Source: Apodospora peruviana
Lineage: Eukaryota; Ascomycota; Sordariomycetes; Sordariales; Lasiosphaeriaceae
Direction of reading: 5' to 3'
Length of the DNA: 64,000 nt
Assembly (NCBI GenBank): GCA_033439685.1
Contig: JAUEDM010000003.1
Span: 4,060,001-4,124,000, forward strand
Of this stretch, positions 42,359 to 52,837 are shown piece by piece. Under the pieces are notes generated by a model. That model made no database searches, had not been told where the DNA came from, and saw only the letters and a list, made by a program, of their open reading frames with translations. The translations under genes were made by a program, and so were the position numbers. The stretch's first letter is position 1. The number at the start of each line of letters is the position of its first letter.

Positions 42359-42577
42359 ATGTGTTTCGGACTGAGGCGCTCCCGCCACAACGGCGCCACC
42401 TACGACGGATTCGCACTATTACCTGCCCGCCCCGTGACCACACCAGAGCCATGCGGCAGCTGCTATGGAGATCGTGTTTACGGCTGCATTTGCAGAGGAC
42501 ATTGCAGTAGATGCCACAGCACCGAGACCCGACGAAGAATGCTTCGAAATGAGATAGAAAGGAGACGAGGACGGTAG
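42359..42577 (+). CDS. Small cysteine-containing basic protein
   Basis: A single-exon frame of 72 residues beginning MCFGLRRSRHNGATYDG. The middle has a cluster of cysteines (PEPCGSCYGDRVYGCICRGHCSRC) that could bind zinc, and the C terminus is strongly basic (RRRMLRNEIERRRGR). There is no signal peptide. I recognise no family. The ATG follows CAACA at the end of a plausible leader. The composition argues for a real gene, but homologues would have to confirm it. Confidence 0.45.
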   Translation: MCFGLRRSRHNGATYDGFALLPARPVTTPEPCGSCYGDRVYGCICRGHCSRCHSTETRRRMLRNEIERRRGR

Positions 42578-42639
42578 TTCGAAAGTTGATATACCAGGGC
42601 AGTGATTTGAAGTTGATGTACCTACCCCGTCCGTCCCAT

Positions 42640-44247
42640 TTACTCTATGCCAATTGCGGTGTCTTTTCCCCGGCTTGGCGCACTCGATAGGGTGGGCAGA
42701 GCGACAGCAAAGCAGACACAGATCACCAAGTACGGCAAGCCCTGCCACAACCCCCCTATCCTCAGTCCCCAGTGGAAGGCGCTCGCGAGGACAGGGCCGC
42801 CGGCCAGCATGCCGCCGTACACCAGAACCGAGATGGTGTAGAGCGCGGCAAGATGCCCCTTGGCAACGAGGCTCGTGACGATGCTTCGCGTGGGAACGGT
42901 CAAGGCCAGGCCCATGCTCGTCAGGAACCTAACCAAGCACGAGGACAGGCCAGGACGACGGCGCAAACATGGTCATGACTCCGGCCACGAGAAAAGCCCC
43001 GCTAACCTGGGCAATGCGTTTGTCCTTGACGATTTCGTGGAGAGTCAGGTGCCGTAAGAGGTAGCTCAATAGCGACGGGATGCTAATGGCGTGCACTACC
43101 AAATTGATGCCAGCACCGAGAGAGATGAGGAACGAAGCGCTCCCCATGGTCCAGTTGAAACGCTTGGCGGCGTAATGCAGGAGCAGCGAGCCTCCTGCTT
43201 GTTGGTCCAGGGTAGCTGGAAAGAAGGCCATCAAGACGACGACGAGTCGTCCATTTGCCGCGACCCATCTGGCTGTGTTGATGCGGATCGGCAGCCGTGC
43301 CAGCGTTGATGGAGACCACTCCTTCTCCGATGATCCGAAACAGCACCGCCGTGCTCGTCACCATTCCGAGGCTGAGGTGGCAGCTCCCTTTCCGCCGTAG
43401 TCGTCGGCGGCCTCGTCTCGGGCAAGAAAAGACAGGCGCCTGCAAAGCCCATGAAGGTGACGACGGACGAAATGAGCATGGGAATCCACGGGTTGACCGA
43501 GACCAGGACTCCGCCGATGGAAACAAAGACAAACTGAGCAGCCATCATGGCGAATTGCAGCTGAGAGAATGCAGTAGTTCTCTGATCACTGGGGCACACG
43601 TCGGCGACCGTGACGTGAGATATCGATGACAGGGTCGCTCACCAATAATCTGGCACAGTCCTCCAAAACAGAGAGCCCGCACTCCAAAGAAATCAGGAAA
43701 CCAGACTGCAAGGTGTTTGTTCATCAGTTATTAGCTATTAATCAGCCTTTCTCCATAGAAGAAAAACTCACAAACTATGCGCATCCAAAAGTCATTCATG
43801 GCGATACCGACAATGGCGAGAAGAAAGACCTTGCGCCCGATGCGGTCCGCAAGCGCGCCGTAGGGAACCGCCAGCACGATGGCAGGCAGCATTTCGAATA
43901 CGTCTTTCCAGCCATTGATAAAGGCGACCTCGCTCTGTACGGCATCGATCTTGCAGCGATCCTCGTCTGGTATTACTCCCTCGTTGCCGTGGTAGTACTT
44001 GGCGCACACGAATTCCTACAGTATGGCGAGCTGGGCGGCAAAGCTGGTAGGCGGCTGTGTTGAGCACGACCTGGACGGCGGCCACTGTTAGGATCGTCCG
44101 CCGTCGGTAAGTGTGGTGTGGCCTGACGAGGCGTGGAAAGAGCAGACCGTCGACAAGCGTCGTGTGGGCTACCCGGCTTGAAAAGTGTCGGCGCTGACCT
44201 GATCCTGCTGGAGATTCTAGCACTTGATGGTCACCGCCCGCTGTCAT
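42640..44247 (-). pseudogene. MFS transporter, decayed
   Basis: Family segments are spread over several frames in consistent order. The N terminus is MTAGGDHQVLESP.. with TM1 (ILTVAAVQVVLNTAAY). After a frameshift comes FAAQLAIL, then TAG (44018-44016), then EFVCAKYYHG. Motif A follows as PYGALADRIGRKVFLLAIVG, then a central block QLQFAMMAAQFVFVSIGGVL and FLPETRPP. After another frame change come LVVVLMAFFPATLDQQAGGS and YAAKRFNWTMGSASF, and last a C-terminal block ALTVPTRSIVTSLVAKGHLA. At least two frameshifts and one nonsense codon are needed to read it through. It encoded a 12-TM fungal MFS transporter of unknown substrate and now looks inactive. A few changes could be introns I missed, but the TAG and the motif-interrupting shifts are clear. 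Confidence 0.65.
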
Positions 44248-45024
44248 GGCCTTTCTGGCCTGAAAGGGTTTTTACAATTTGAATGGTGGAATAGTAGCTT
44301 TCCCTTAGGCCCCCCTTTGGTTGCCAGTAGTGGGCTTCAGGAAGGCCGAAAATCCCGGCTGTTACCGGCTATTTTTGCTGACTGGTAAAAGCGTCCGGTA
44401 TCGACGAGAAATAACTTATTTTGCATTTAGTATGCTAACGGTAATACATGGAGTTAAAGCTATTTCTGACTAGCTGAAGCCGGCTCTAGCTAGTTAAAGT
44501 TAACTTTGATTAAATAACGATATAACTGTCATAACATATGCCGTAGGGGAGTCCGAATGTCCGCTCATAATAGTAATCAAATCCTGTGACGGTCGGTGCG
44601 ATTGGGCCTTGATTGAATTGATTGATATATTAGTTCTTTATACCAATTATCTATGCCTATCAGGGCATCTCATCTGGCCACAAAGACGATTTCGTACAGC
44701 TTTCACGTCGTCGAAGCACTCATTGCGCCGTTGATTGGACACTCCTTTGGCTGGTCATACCTTAGCTGGTACCTTCCGGGTTTAAGCAGATGACGTACGA
44801 TACAACTGTGAACAAGGTTTGAAGTTTTAGGCAAGCAGACTCGGACTTTTCGCACTGGGTTTGATGAGAGATGGGAGGACCATCTGTAAAAAGGTCAGAT
44901 CTGGTTTCAACCATGTCCAATACATCATGATATGCTGATATACCGGCACTGGCGCTTGCTACGTCGAGAAGATGCTGAAAGACAATTGCGGTATGTTGTA
45001 TATCAAACTTGCACTGAGAAATTT
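44248..45024. other. AT-rich intergenic region with left copy of a direct repeat
   Basis: The part from about 44400 to 44640 is AT-rich with many TA steps (TAGCTAGTTAAAGTTAACTT-like), compatible with RIP. It ends in the left direct repeat at 44930-44985. No gene was seen. Confidence 0.45.
44930..44985 (+). repeat. Left copy of a direct repeat flanking the DUF7708/AAA block
   Basis: The segment beginning ATATGCTGATATAC and ending GATGCTGAAAGACAA matches 50430-50486 in the same orientation over about 56 bp. It has five base differences, all transitions, and one single-base gap. It lies just beyond the 3' end of the DUF7708 gene. Confidence 0.7.
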
Positions 45025-47179
45025 CTACAGATTGCGGGCCTTGAGATTTCCCAAACTAGACCACCCCCTGAGCGGCTGTCCTGCCTTGGCCTGCACCATA
45101 CGCCACGCATTCACCTTCTCAGTCAAGAAATCCAGCGTTGCTGTGAGGGCGGATGAGCTGCCCTGCGTTATAAACAACACCTTGATGATGTTCTCCGAGT
45201 CGTAGGCCTTTAGCAGCTTCACGAGCCGTTCCAGGTGAGGAGTTGCAATAGGACATTCGGCCACCTGCAGTCGGTTGAGGATGAGCATCAGCGTCGGCGG
45301 CCCGTAGGCCAGCAATGATTCGATGAGGTCGAGGGCTGCAGATGCGCTAGCAAAGGAGCCGTCTAGCGCAGCAAACCTCTGCGGCTCGAAAGTGTGCGTG
45401 GCTACCAGCTCCAGCTCCAGCTCCTCGGGAAGCAGCTGTGTGAGCTGCCCGGCGATACTGTACAGCATCGCAATGAGCACCTTTTCTTGTCGAGACATGA
45501 AGTCCGATGGGTCCTGCATGAAATATGTCGACTTTGATGTGAATGAGACGCACGGGATGGGGGCTTCACCGTCGAGAGCCGAGTTGCAGAGCAGCATCGC
45601 CACGACGGAGAGCTGACGCTCGGCCGGGGTAAACGCCGCCGGGCCCTCGATCCAGAGAACGACGAAGACAAATGTCCGATCCACTTTGTGAGCTTCTGTG
45701 CCACCTCCGAGGGCAAGAAGGACCTAGAATGGAACCGCTCGTCTTCAGAACTTCGGATCTCCCGTCTTCAAAGTACTGCTTCAGGAATGGTGCTGTCGCT
45801 TCCTGTATGTCAGCTCGGGTATAGTAGGACGCCATATCGGACATGTCTAAAAAGATTAGCAAAGCTGTGTTGGTATGTTGTTGGAAGATATTACTCACCA
45901 TCAGTGATATCCTCGCTGGCTTCCTCTAAATCATCAGCGCTGTCAATGTGTCGATACAAGGGTGATTTTCTCCCCCCTGCGGTGTGGGCATTGAGAAGCG
46001 GATGTATTCTTCGATCTTGGGAGAGAAATAAGACTCTATTCTTTGTTTTTGTCTTGTCAGACCACTTACCCTGTTGTGCCTCGCCAGTGGCAACGAGCGT
46101 TCTCATGGCGCTCCGGCCCAAAATTAACATAAACTCGCCGGTCAGTTTCTCCAACGCCGCTGTCGACGCAGCGGGGTTTTCTCTATCCTTTTCCGCGGCA
46201 AGCTCCAACCCCTCTTCCAGGTTCTCCATCTTCTCGTGCAGGGATTTCACCGCGTGCAAAATACCTTTCGTGTCCTGGTGTGTCTCTCGGGCCCTGGACT
46301 GCGTAGCCTGGTCGGCCTGGAGCCTGATGCGATGAATGGCTTCCTTCACCTCGCCTGTGTTCTTTCTAATGTCGTCGGCATAGTTTTGTCGAAAGGATAC
46401 GAGCAGCCGTTTCTTGCGGCTACCTCCATACCAGTCCATCGCATCGCAGAGAAAGTTGAAGACGGCAACATAAAGCTCCACAACATGGGCCTTCACCTGA
46501 GGCGTATCCGACATCCTGACGCTTTCCCTCACGGTCGCGAGATCCTGGGTAATCCTTTCGAGGGCTTCTGAGAACAGCCCAGCTATCTTCTTATGGTTGA
46601 CAAAGGCCTGCCATTTTGTCTTGATTCAGCGATCATCGACTCACAACGAAGGGAGGGACAGACCTTTGTAATGGATGTCATCACGCCGGTGATGAGACTG
46701 GTATACTTGTCTCCGCTGGGAATGATACTGAACAGATAGGAATGATTGTTCATGGTCTCCATGAAGTTCTCAATCGCCGATTTTGCCTTTCCGATGCCGG
46801 ATTCTTTCTTCTTCTCCCAAGCCGCTTCTGCGTCTTGGGCTGCGTGTAAGAGGCTATCAAGACGAGGCGGGCCCCGGCCCTCCTGGAAGACACCCTCTCC
46901 CTGCAGGCCGGGATGATTGGAGTTGAAGCTTTCCCATCTTTCAACCAGTTTTCTCTTGTGTCTCTCGAGGTGGACCAGTGTCGGATTGTTGTGGCATTCC
47001 TGGGATTGTAACCATGCCAGCCAGCTGTCCTCTCGCCGTCGCTTTTCCTCTGCGATTTCGTGCCGAGCGGTTGCACCGAGAGCTTGGCTCAGCGTGTCGC
47101 CGGGCCTCTCCTCTGCAACGATAAGGCTGTATCTCCGTACCACGCCGTGGAGAGCAGGGCCAATGTCATCACCGTCCAT
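45025..47179 (-). pseudogene. DUF7708-domain protein, frameshifted
   Basis: Exon 1 is 47179-46664, exon 2 is 46607-45899 and exon 3 starts at 45846, with good introns 46663-46608 (56 nt) and 45898-45847 (52 nt). Exon 1 has the DUF7708 signature (SAIENFMETMNNHSYLFSII then PSGDKYTSLITGVMTSITK). Exon 2 is a long helical region with coiled-coil character (ILHAVKSLHEKMENLEEGLE). In exon 3 the frame breaks twice within about 60 bp near 45680-45740. Three frames carry SEVLKTSG, LPSEVAQKLTKWIGHL and FVFVVLWIEGPAAFTP, which together make the expected segment leading to an LLWIEGP-type motif. The last frame then runs to 45025 with family-like sequence. DUF7708 proteins are common in fungal NLR and allorecognition repertoires; no function is established. 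Two small indels probably inactivate it, although assembly error could also explain them. Confidence 0.6.
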
Positions 47180-47523
47180 TTCGGGTTAGACTATGGCCCA
47201 GCTAATGGTGTGGTCTGCGGTCTTGTAATTTGGAGAAGATGCGATCAACATCGAGCCAGTGTTCATCCTGGACTGCAGCCTCGTGTAACACGAGTGATTC
47301 TGCTTACTTCCGTAGTAAAGCGTGTGGTTTGTTGCCCGGCGATGCCTGTACAGAACTTTGAGGGGTTTGGGGATTGTCTTTTTCTTAACTTTCTCTCTTT
47401 TCTTCATGTTTGGCGACTCATTATGTGTGCTCAGACAGAAACCAAGGCACTCAGCCAAAGGGCTCTTTATTCCAACCGGCGCTACCTAGTCCAGAACTTA
47501 CCGGTGGCCGCAGGTGACAATAC
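47180..47523. other. Head-to-head spacer between DUF7708 and AAA genes
   Basis: This 344-bp stretch lies between the two start regions and probably holds both promoters. No other feature was seen. Confidence 0.4.
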
Positions 47524-50399
47524 CATGCAAGACTCGGAACATAGCAGAGCCAACGTGGCTCCGGACAGCGAATTCGCCGTCTTCGTATCCTCGCCAACCG
47601 TATCCGAGACTGACACCGTCGAGACTGCGCCTTCGAACTCGTCGCCTAGCAACACCCCCAACGAGCCAACCCCAGCCTCATCCACCGATCCTCCGCCCGG
47701 GGATGACGGGTCAGCCACCGAGACAAGCCTACAAGAGAAGAAGCCGGACACAAGCGTTGCCATTGTCGACGAGGGGACCGATACTCAAAGAGGAGGCACA
47801 AGACAACAAAACGGAGAAGCCACGATGGAACTCTTCGGCCACACTCTACTGCCCAGAGAATGGACATCCGCATTCCAACCTGCTCAGCTTTGCTATTACC
47901 CAATGCCCGTCGTGTCACCAGAACCTCGCCAGGGTCGGCCCTCCGCCCATTTACCCATCGCAAAGTCAGCGTGGAGATGACGATAGAAAGGATGTGGGAG
48001 GGAAGCAGAACAAGACGACCCACAAACCCAAGGAAGAGGACGAAAGTAGTAAAGATGAAGAGGTTGAAGACGGGTTTCGGTCCATGTTCCCAACGCAAAG
48101 CCAGCGTGAAGATGAGGAGGGAAAGGATGTGGAAGGGAAGCAGAACACGGCCAAGGAACCAGAGGAAGCGGGCAGAGATGGTAAAGAGGAGGAAAAGAGG
48201 AGGAAAAGAAAGCTGAAGACGGGCGCCCGGTCTCTGAACACTTGAGGATCACCCACATAATCGAAATACAAGGACCTCGGCGGCTTCCATATCACCTTGG
48301 AGGACTGGGACCGCCCGTTCCGCCTCAAGAGCGAGCGCAATATGGCATTGAGTAAGGGATTGACACGGAACAAGGAGACCGTATTCAGAACCGTTACAGT
48401 GCTGCGAGCCACCGTCCCTGCTGATCCTCATCGCACCTTATTCGAGATGAGCGAGTTCTTGGAAAAGGGCTCCATCATTGGAAACCCGCAGATCTCGGTG
48501 GCGATCCTGTACAACAAGATTACTATTTTCTCGGGCCTGTTCATCGAGGCTCTCGGGTCTGTCGTGTCATATGATACTCAGGACAAGCTTGAGGGTGGCA
48601 AGCTCGATCTCGATGAGTCTTTCTCCATCATCGGCCAGAGGCTCTCGCTTCTGCTGCTATCCCAAGCGAGGCCAATGCGGTGGAGCTTGAGACTCGTATC
48701 CACGTTGAGCTCGTGTTGGACTATGTCGGCACGATCCTAAAAGCCCCCATCGCCCAAGAGCGCGTCTGCTATCAGCGAGACGTACCGACATGCACCTACC
48801 GTATGTTGCGGTATCCTTTTCGGCCGGGGGGCACCGTGTACGTCATCTCGGACGAGGCAGAAGATGCCTACGTAGTGGACTCGATAGAGATGGAGAAGTT
48901 CTCACTCTCTTCACTGGATACCAAAGTTGTCTGTCATATCAACCTTTGATATCTGGAATTCAACGGCGAGTGCATCACGCGCGCCCGCCACAAGGTCACG
49001 ATCAGGCCGTTCAAGGACGAGAGGCCGATTACTTCGCTAGACGCGGTGCCCTGCAAAATCTTCGACAAGAGCGAGACGGTGGTGCACTTCGCAGCAAGCT
49101 GGAAGAAAGGGGGAGGAAATGGGTAGACCACCTACTGGGAAAACAAGTCAATTACAGAGGGGAGCCATTTCGACCCGGCAGGGAAACGGTGAGTAAACCC
49201 AATTTTTTCTTCCCCTGTTAGACTTTGATCATAAAATGTTGACCAACCCTCTCTAAAGACTAATGGTCGAGCTTATGCCGATCCCACTTCCTACTACGGC
49301 CTCGAAGGCAACACACCAAAGTTCAAGCCGGTGAGCTCCGGCACATCCGACACGGTAACTGCTCGCAACTTTAGCAGCTTTACCAAAGCTCGAAACACAG
49401 ACAAGCTGAAGATGCACACTCCCGGAGCAAGTTACGATAATCTCAGCATCAAGAAAATTGGCTCCTTCGTAGACGATTCAGATCGCCGCATCGGCTATCT
49501 GCTCTGCTCCCGGAAGCTATAGGGATTCGTGTTCAGCACACGCGCTTGGCGTATGACCATGTCCTTTCGTCTCCCATACACCCTAAAGGCCGTTCCTTCT
49601 GACTGGAGCCCTTAGGAACACTCGATATCAGATACTGCCAACCCGTCAAACCTGATAAGAATCCGTTTTCGAGGCTTGTCATGCCTAATGAGAGAAAGAT
49701 GATGCTCATCGACGAACCTGACGTCTTTCTCGAAAAGCGGCAGGATTCCGATATCCAACGCAACAGTCTCGTATCGGGTAAGCATACCACATCTTTCTGC
49801 CTGAAAAATGAAGACATGGCTGTTTTCTGACCTGTGCATCAGTGTTTCTTCGTGAGGTCGAGTACTACCAAGGCATTCTTTTCCTCACCAGCAACCGGGT
49901 TGGCAAGTTTGACGATGCCATCGTCTCTCGCATCCATGTCGTGATCCACTACAAGGGCCTCGATGACGAATACCGCGAAAAGATTTGGAACCAGTTCTTC
50001 GATAAGCTGGAGAGCGAGCGTGGTACAACCATGAGGATTGACCGGTCGGCGAAACGCGATGTGCTAGAGAACAAGAGGATGGTTGAGATGAAGTGGAACG
50101 GGCGGGAAATCCGAAATGGTAAGATTGTCTTCCATGACACAATATGACCGCGACGATCTGCCATTGACAACCACTATCTAGCCTTCCAAACCGCTGTTGT
50201 CTTGGCCGAGTATCGCTTTCTTACCGAGCCGCGGGCGGAAAAGGAAAAAGGAGACATTGCGGTCTTGGAGGAGGAGGATTTCAAGCAGATCTGCGACATG
50301 ACCATCAACTTTAAGGAATACTTGAAAGGGTTGAATGAGGGCCAGGACGAGGAAGTGAGAGCTTTTTCAGAGAAGGCTCGGGCACTAGACTTAGCTTAA
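47524..50399 (+). pseudogene. AAA-type ATPase (DUF7025/AAA family), decayed
   Basis: The N terminus is disordered and acidic, starting MQDSEHSRANVAPDSEF. Then come recognisable pieces in several frames: YKDLGGFHITLEDWDRPFRL, GKLDLDESFSIIGQRLSLLL, FNGECITRARHKVTIRPFK, LEERGRKWVDHLLGKQVNYR, ADPTSYYGLEGN and finally LIDEPDVFLEKRQDSDIQRN with VEYYQGILFLTSNRVGKFDD. These match the fungal AAA family whose C terminus is BCS1-like. Walker B and the sensor region are present, but RLVMPNERKMML runs directly into IDEPDVFLEK. Walker A and about 100 residues around it are therefore deleted. At least four frame changes and several stops also interrupt it. It cannot encode an active ATPase. The C terminus ends with a normal-looking FKEYLKGLNEGQDEE tail. 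Confidence 0.7.
47951..48220 (+). repeat. Imperfect tandem repeat (2 x 135 bp) in the AAA gene
   Basis: Two adjacent 135-bp units (47951-48085 and 48086-48220) encode the same acidic pattern: QSQRGDDDRKDVGGKQN in the first and QSQREDEEGKDVEGKQN in the second, each followed by a Lys/Glu-rich stretch. The period equals 45 codons, so the frame is kept. Confidence 0.65.
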
Positions 50400-50429
50400 C
50401 GAAATCATGTATCTGAAAGTGAGACACTC

Positions 50430-50486
50430 ATATGCTGATATACTGGCGCTGATGCTTGCTACGCCGAGAAAGATGCTGAAAGACAA
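50430..50486 (+). repeat. Right copy of the direct repeat flanking the DUF7708/AAA block
   Basis: This copy matches 44930-44985 in the same orientation and begins 31 bp after the stop of the AAA gene. All base differences from the left copy are transitions, plus one extra A. Confidence 0.7.
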
Positions 50487-50579
50487 CAACAACAACACCA
50501 CCACGGAACCCAACCCCTTAAGAACTATTTCCTATCGCAAACTCATTCTTACCGCCCTAATCTCTCTGTCTACTCTTCA

Positions 50580-50599
50580 CCCCCCCCCCCCCCCCCCCC
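50580..50599 (+). repeat. Poly-C tract
   Basis: An uninterrupted run of 20 C, then T and CCCC. It is probably variable in length and prone to sequencing error. It lies between the AAA relic and the laccase 3' end. Confidence 0.9.
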
Positions 50600-50644
50600 T
50601 CCCCTGCCAGGAAACCCAAAACAACCGCAACAACATCTCATCAA

Positions 50645-50764
50645 ACTTTCCTCCCTCCATATAGTCCTCAAATCATCACGCCAACCTCCTAACAGCAGGC
50701 TCATACCTCCCTCCCACATATAACACCCCAAATAATCAAGCCAACCTCCTAACAGCAGGCTCAT
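50645..50764. repeat. 60-bp tandem duplication covering the laccase C-terminal tail
   Basis: Two units with a period of exactly 60 bp (50645-50704 and 50705-50764) share an identical block with copies at 50681-50700 and 50741-50760. On the minus strand each unit encodes EPAVRRLA followed by a stop. The unit at 50705-50764 holds the true end of the laccase gene, and the other lies in its 3' flank in the same frame. Confidence 0.8.
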
Positions 50765-52837
50765 GCCTCTTTTTTAATCCAGAATCCTTCTTAGGCAAAT
50801 AAGGACTCTTGGGTTGATACGTCCTCCAAGCATTACAGTTGGGCTCCATCTGATCCAGCTTCATGAGGCTCTTGATCTCGCTCTTCCTCTCCAAAAACTG
50901 GATCCCAAGGCCACCGGAAACGTGCCACCCGATATGACAATGCATCAGCCAGCAGCCAGGATTATCCGTCTTGTAGGCAATCACCAACCACCCTGATCCA
51001 GGCATCTGCACCACGTCCCGTCTGATGGGATTATTGAAATTGAGTTGCGAAGCCATCGTCGCCGCGTTGAACGTGCCGGACCCAATGCCGAGCGTCAGGA
51101 AATCGTGTCCGTGGAGATGGATCGGGTGCGGCAGCACAAACTCGTTCTGGATCACCCAGAAGGTCCAGACGTCTGCTTGCGGTACTTGGACGAGGTTCAC
51201 CATCGCTGGAAAGGAATTGTTTCCCTCGAGAATGTATTCCAGCACCGGGTGGTCCCATTCTACTACTATCGGTGTGTTCTTGATCCGCCACTCGAAGATG
51301 GGGCCGCGGTCGGACGTGGGAAATGCGAGAGAGATGGGTAAGGTAGAGGCGGCGAATTGGGAGGAGGGAATGGTCCGGGTGACGATTGGTGCGAACCCGG
51401 TCTCGCCGACGCAGCTGGCTACGAGCGGAGTCCCCTTGTTCGTGGGTAGACCGGTCGTGCTGGCGCCGCTGTAAGAAATAATAGCTGCTGGGAAATTGTT
51501 TCGCGACTTGCCGCAGTTGTTGTTCGCTTCCAGGGTTGCGTTGAGCCAGTAATTCGCCACGGGCTGGTTGGCGTCGATGATCACGTCGTAGCGCTGGCCG
51601 ACGCCCAAGAACAGAGAGGAGCGGACTACCGGTGTAACGGGGACCAGATCGGTCGCGATCACAGTGAAGTTGTGGCCGACGAGGGATACCGTGAGGGAGT
51701 TGTCCACGCTCGCGTTGATGAGACGAAGGAGGTGTTTTTTGCCAGGCGTGAGTGTGAGGCGGTCGTAGGAGCCGCCTGTTCCCGTAGGATGGACGGCCTT
51801 GCCGCGGAAGAGGATGTTGTCGCTGTCTGGGGGTGCGCCGTTTGCGACGAGCTCCGCCTTGAGGGTCAGCCGGTCTGCCGTCTCCCAGTAGTAGTCGCTC
51901 ATCATGTAAGGGCCGAGGTCGATGTCGTAGTTGGCTGATGCGGGGCCGTGGACGATCAGGGACCCGACTACCCCGTTACCGTACTGGTTGGAGTAGTGGC
52001 TGTGGTACCTGTTGTTGTTCCATGTTAGAGCCGTGATGTCGTCTCTGGGTGGAGGTTGAGGAGGTGCTTACCATGAAGTCCCGTACTGGGTGACATGGAA
52101 CGTGTAGCTTTTCATGGAACCGGGCGGGATGGGGCACTCGGTGACACCATTGGCGCCATCTTGGTTGCTTTCACCAAACTGTCGAATACCGTGCCAGTGA
52201 ATCGACGTCCCGTTGTCTTGCATGTCATTGTAGACGTTCACTTGGATGTAGTCGCCCCAATCTGATATAGAGTCAGCTTCTGCGTTGATCGTCAGAGATT
52301 CTGTTGAGCTTACCAGCTTCGACTGTTGGGCCGGGGAACTGATCTGTTCAGGGTTAGCGTCATACAACCCTTGTGTAAGCATATATGCAGATGGTCACTT
52401 ACTATTGATCAGCATGGCTGGCTTCCTCACGCCATCTGGTCCAAGCCAGTTCGACACATTAGTGATGTGGAAGTCGATCTAGTTACCGAGTCAGTCATTC
52501 ATACCCCCTCACACCGTTGAGGTGATATACGGGCACTCACATTGCGAGTATTAAACGCCGGTGGATTTGACACCTCGTAGTCGGTGGAAATATTCCAGCT
52601 ATTCTTCCAGCATCCCCTGTTGGTAGCATTGTTCTGTCCGCAGGGTCTTCCGCCGGGAATGATGGTCTGTCTCGGTAGGAGGTCGATCACGGCATTGGGC
52701 TTGACGGGATTTGCCAAGGCAAGATAGGGAGCAGCAAGAAGCACCAACAACACAGCACAGCAGGCTGTGGTTGGCTGACTGAAGCGCCGTTCAAACATCA
52801 TGATGAACAAGCTTCTCAGGGAACGGCTTGGTTTCAA
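50736..52837 (-). CDS. Laccase (ascomycete multicopper oxidase, five exons)
   Basis: Exons are 52837-52541, 52478-52403, 52343-52314, 52261-52072 and 52008-50736; the four introns of 52-63 nt all have GT-AG ends and the frame closes perfectly to 621 residues. Residues up to about 43 contain a signal peptide, preceded by a charged start (MKPSRSLRSLFIMMFERR), so translation may begin at one of the later Met codons. A Kex2-like LLPR site follows. The copper ligands are in order: SIHWHG, YHSHYSNQ (restored by the last splice), HPIHLHGHD and HCHIGWHVSGGL; the residue ten after the Cys is Leu, the axial position, as in many ascomycete laccases. The C terminus has DSGL followed by a 12-residue basic tail, the known processing site and plug of ascomycete laccases. 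It is secreted and oxidises phenols with reduction of oxygen to water. Confidence 0.95.

Noticed and set aside
50580..50599. Poly-C tract as a functional element
   Set aside because: A simple homopolymer in a spacer; only its instability is worth noting.
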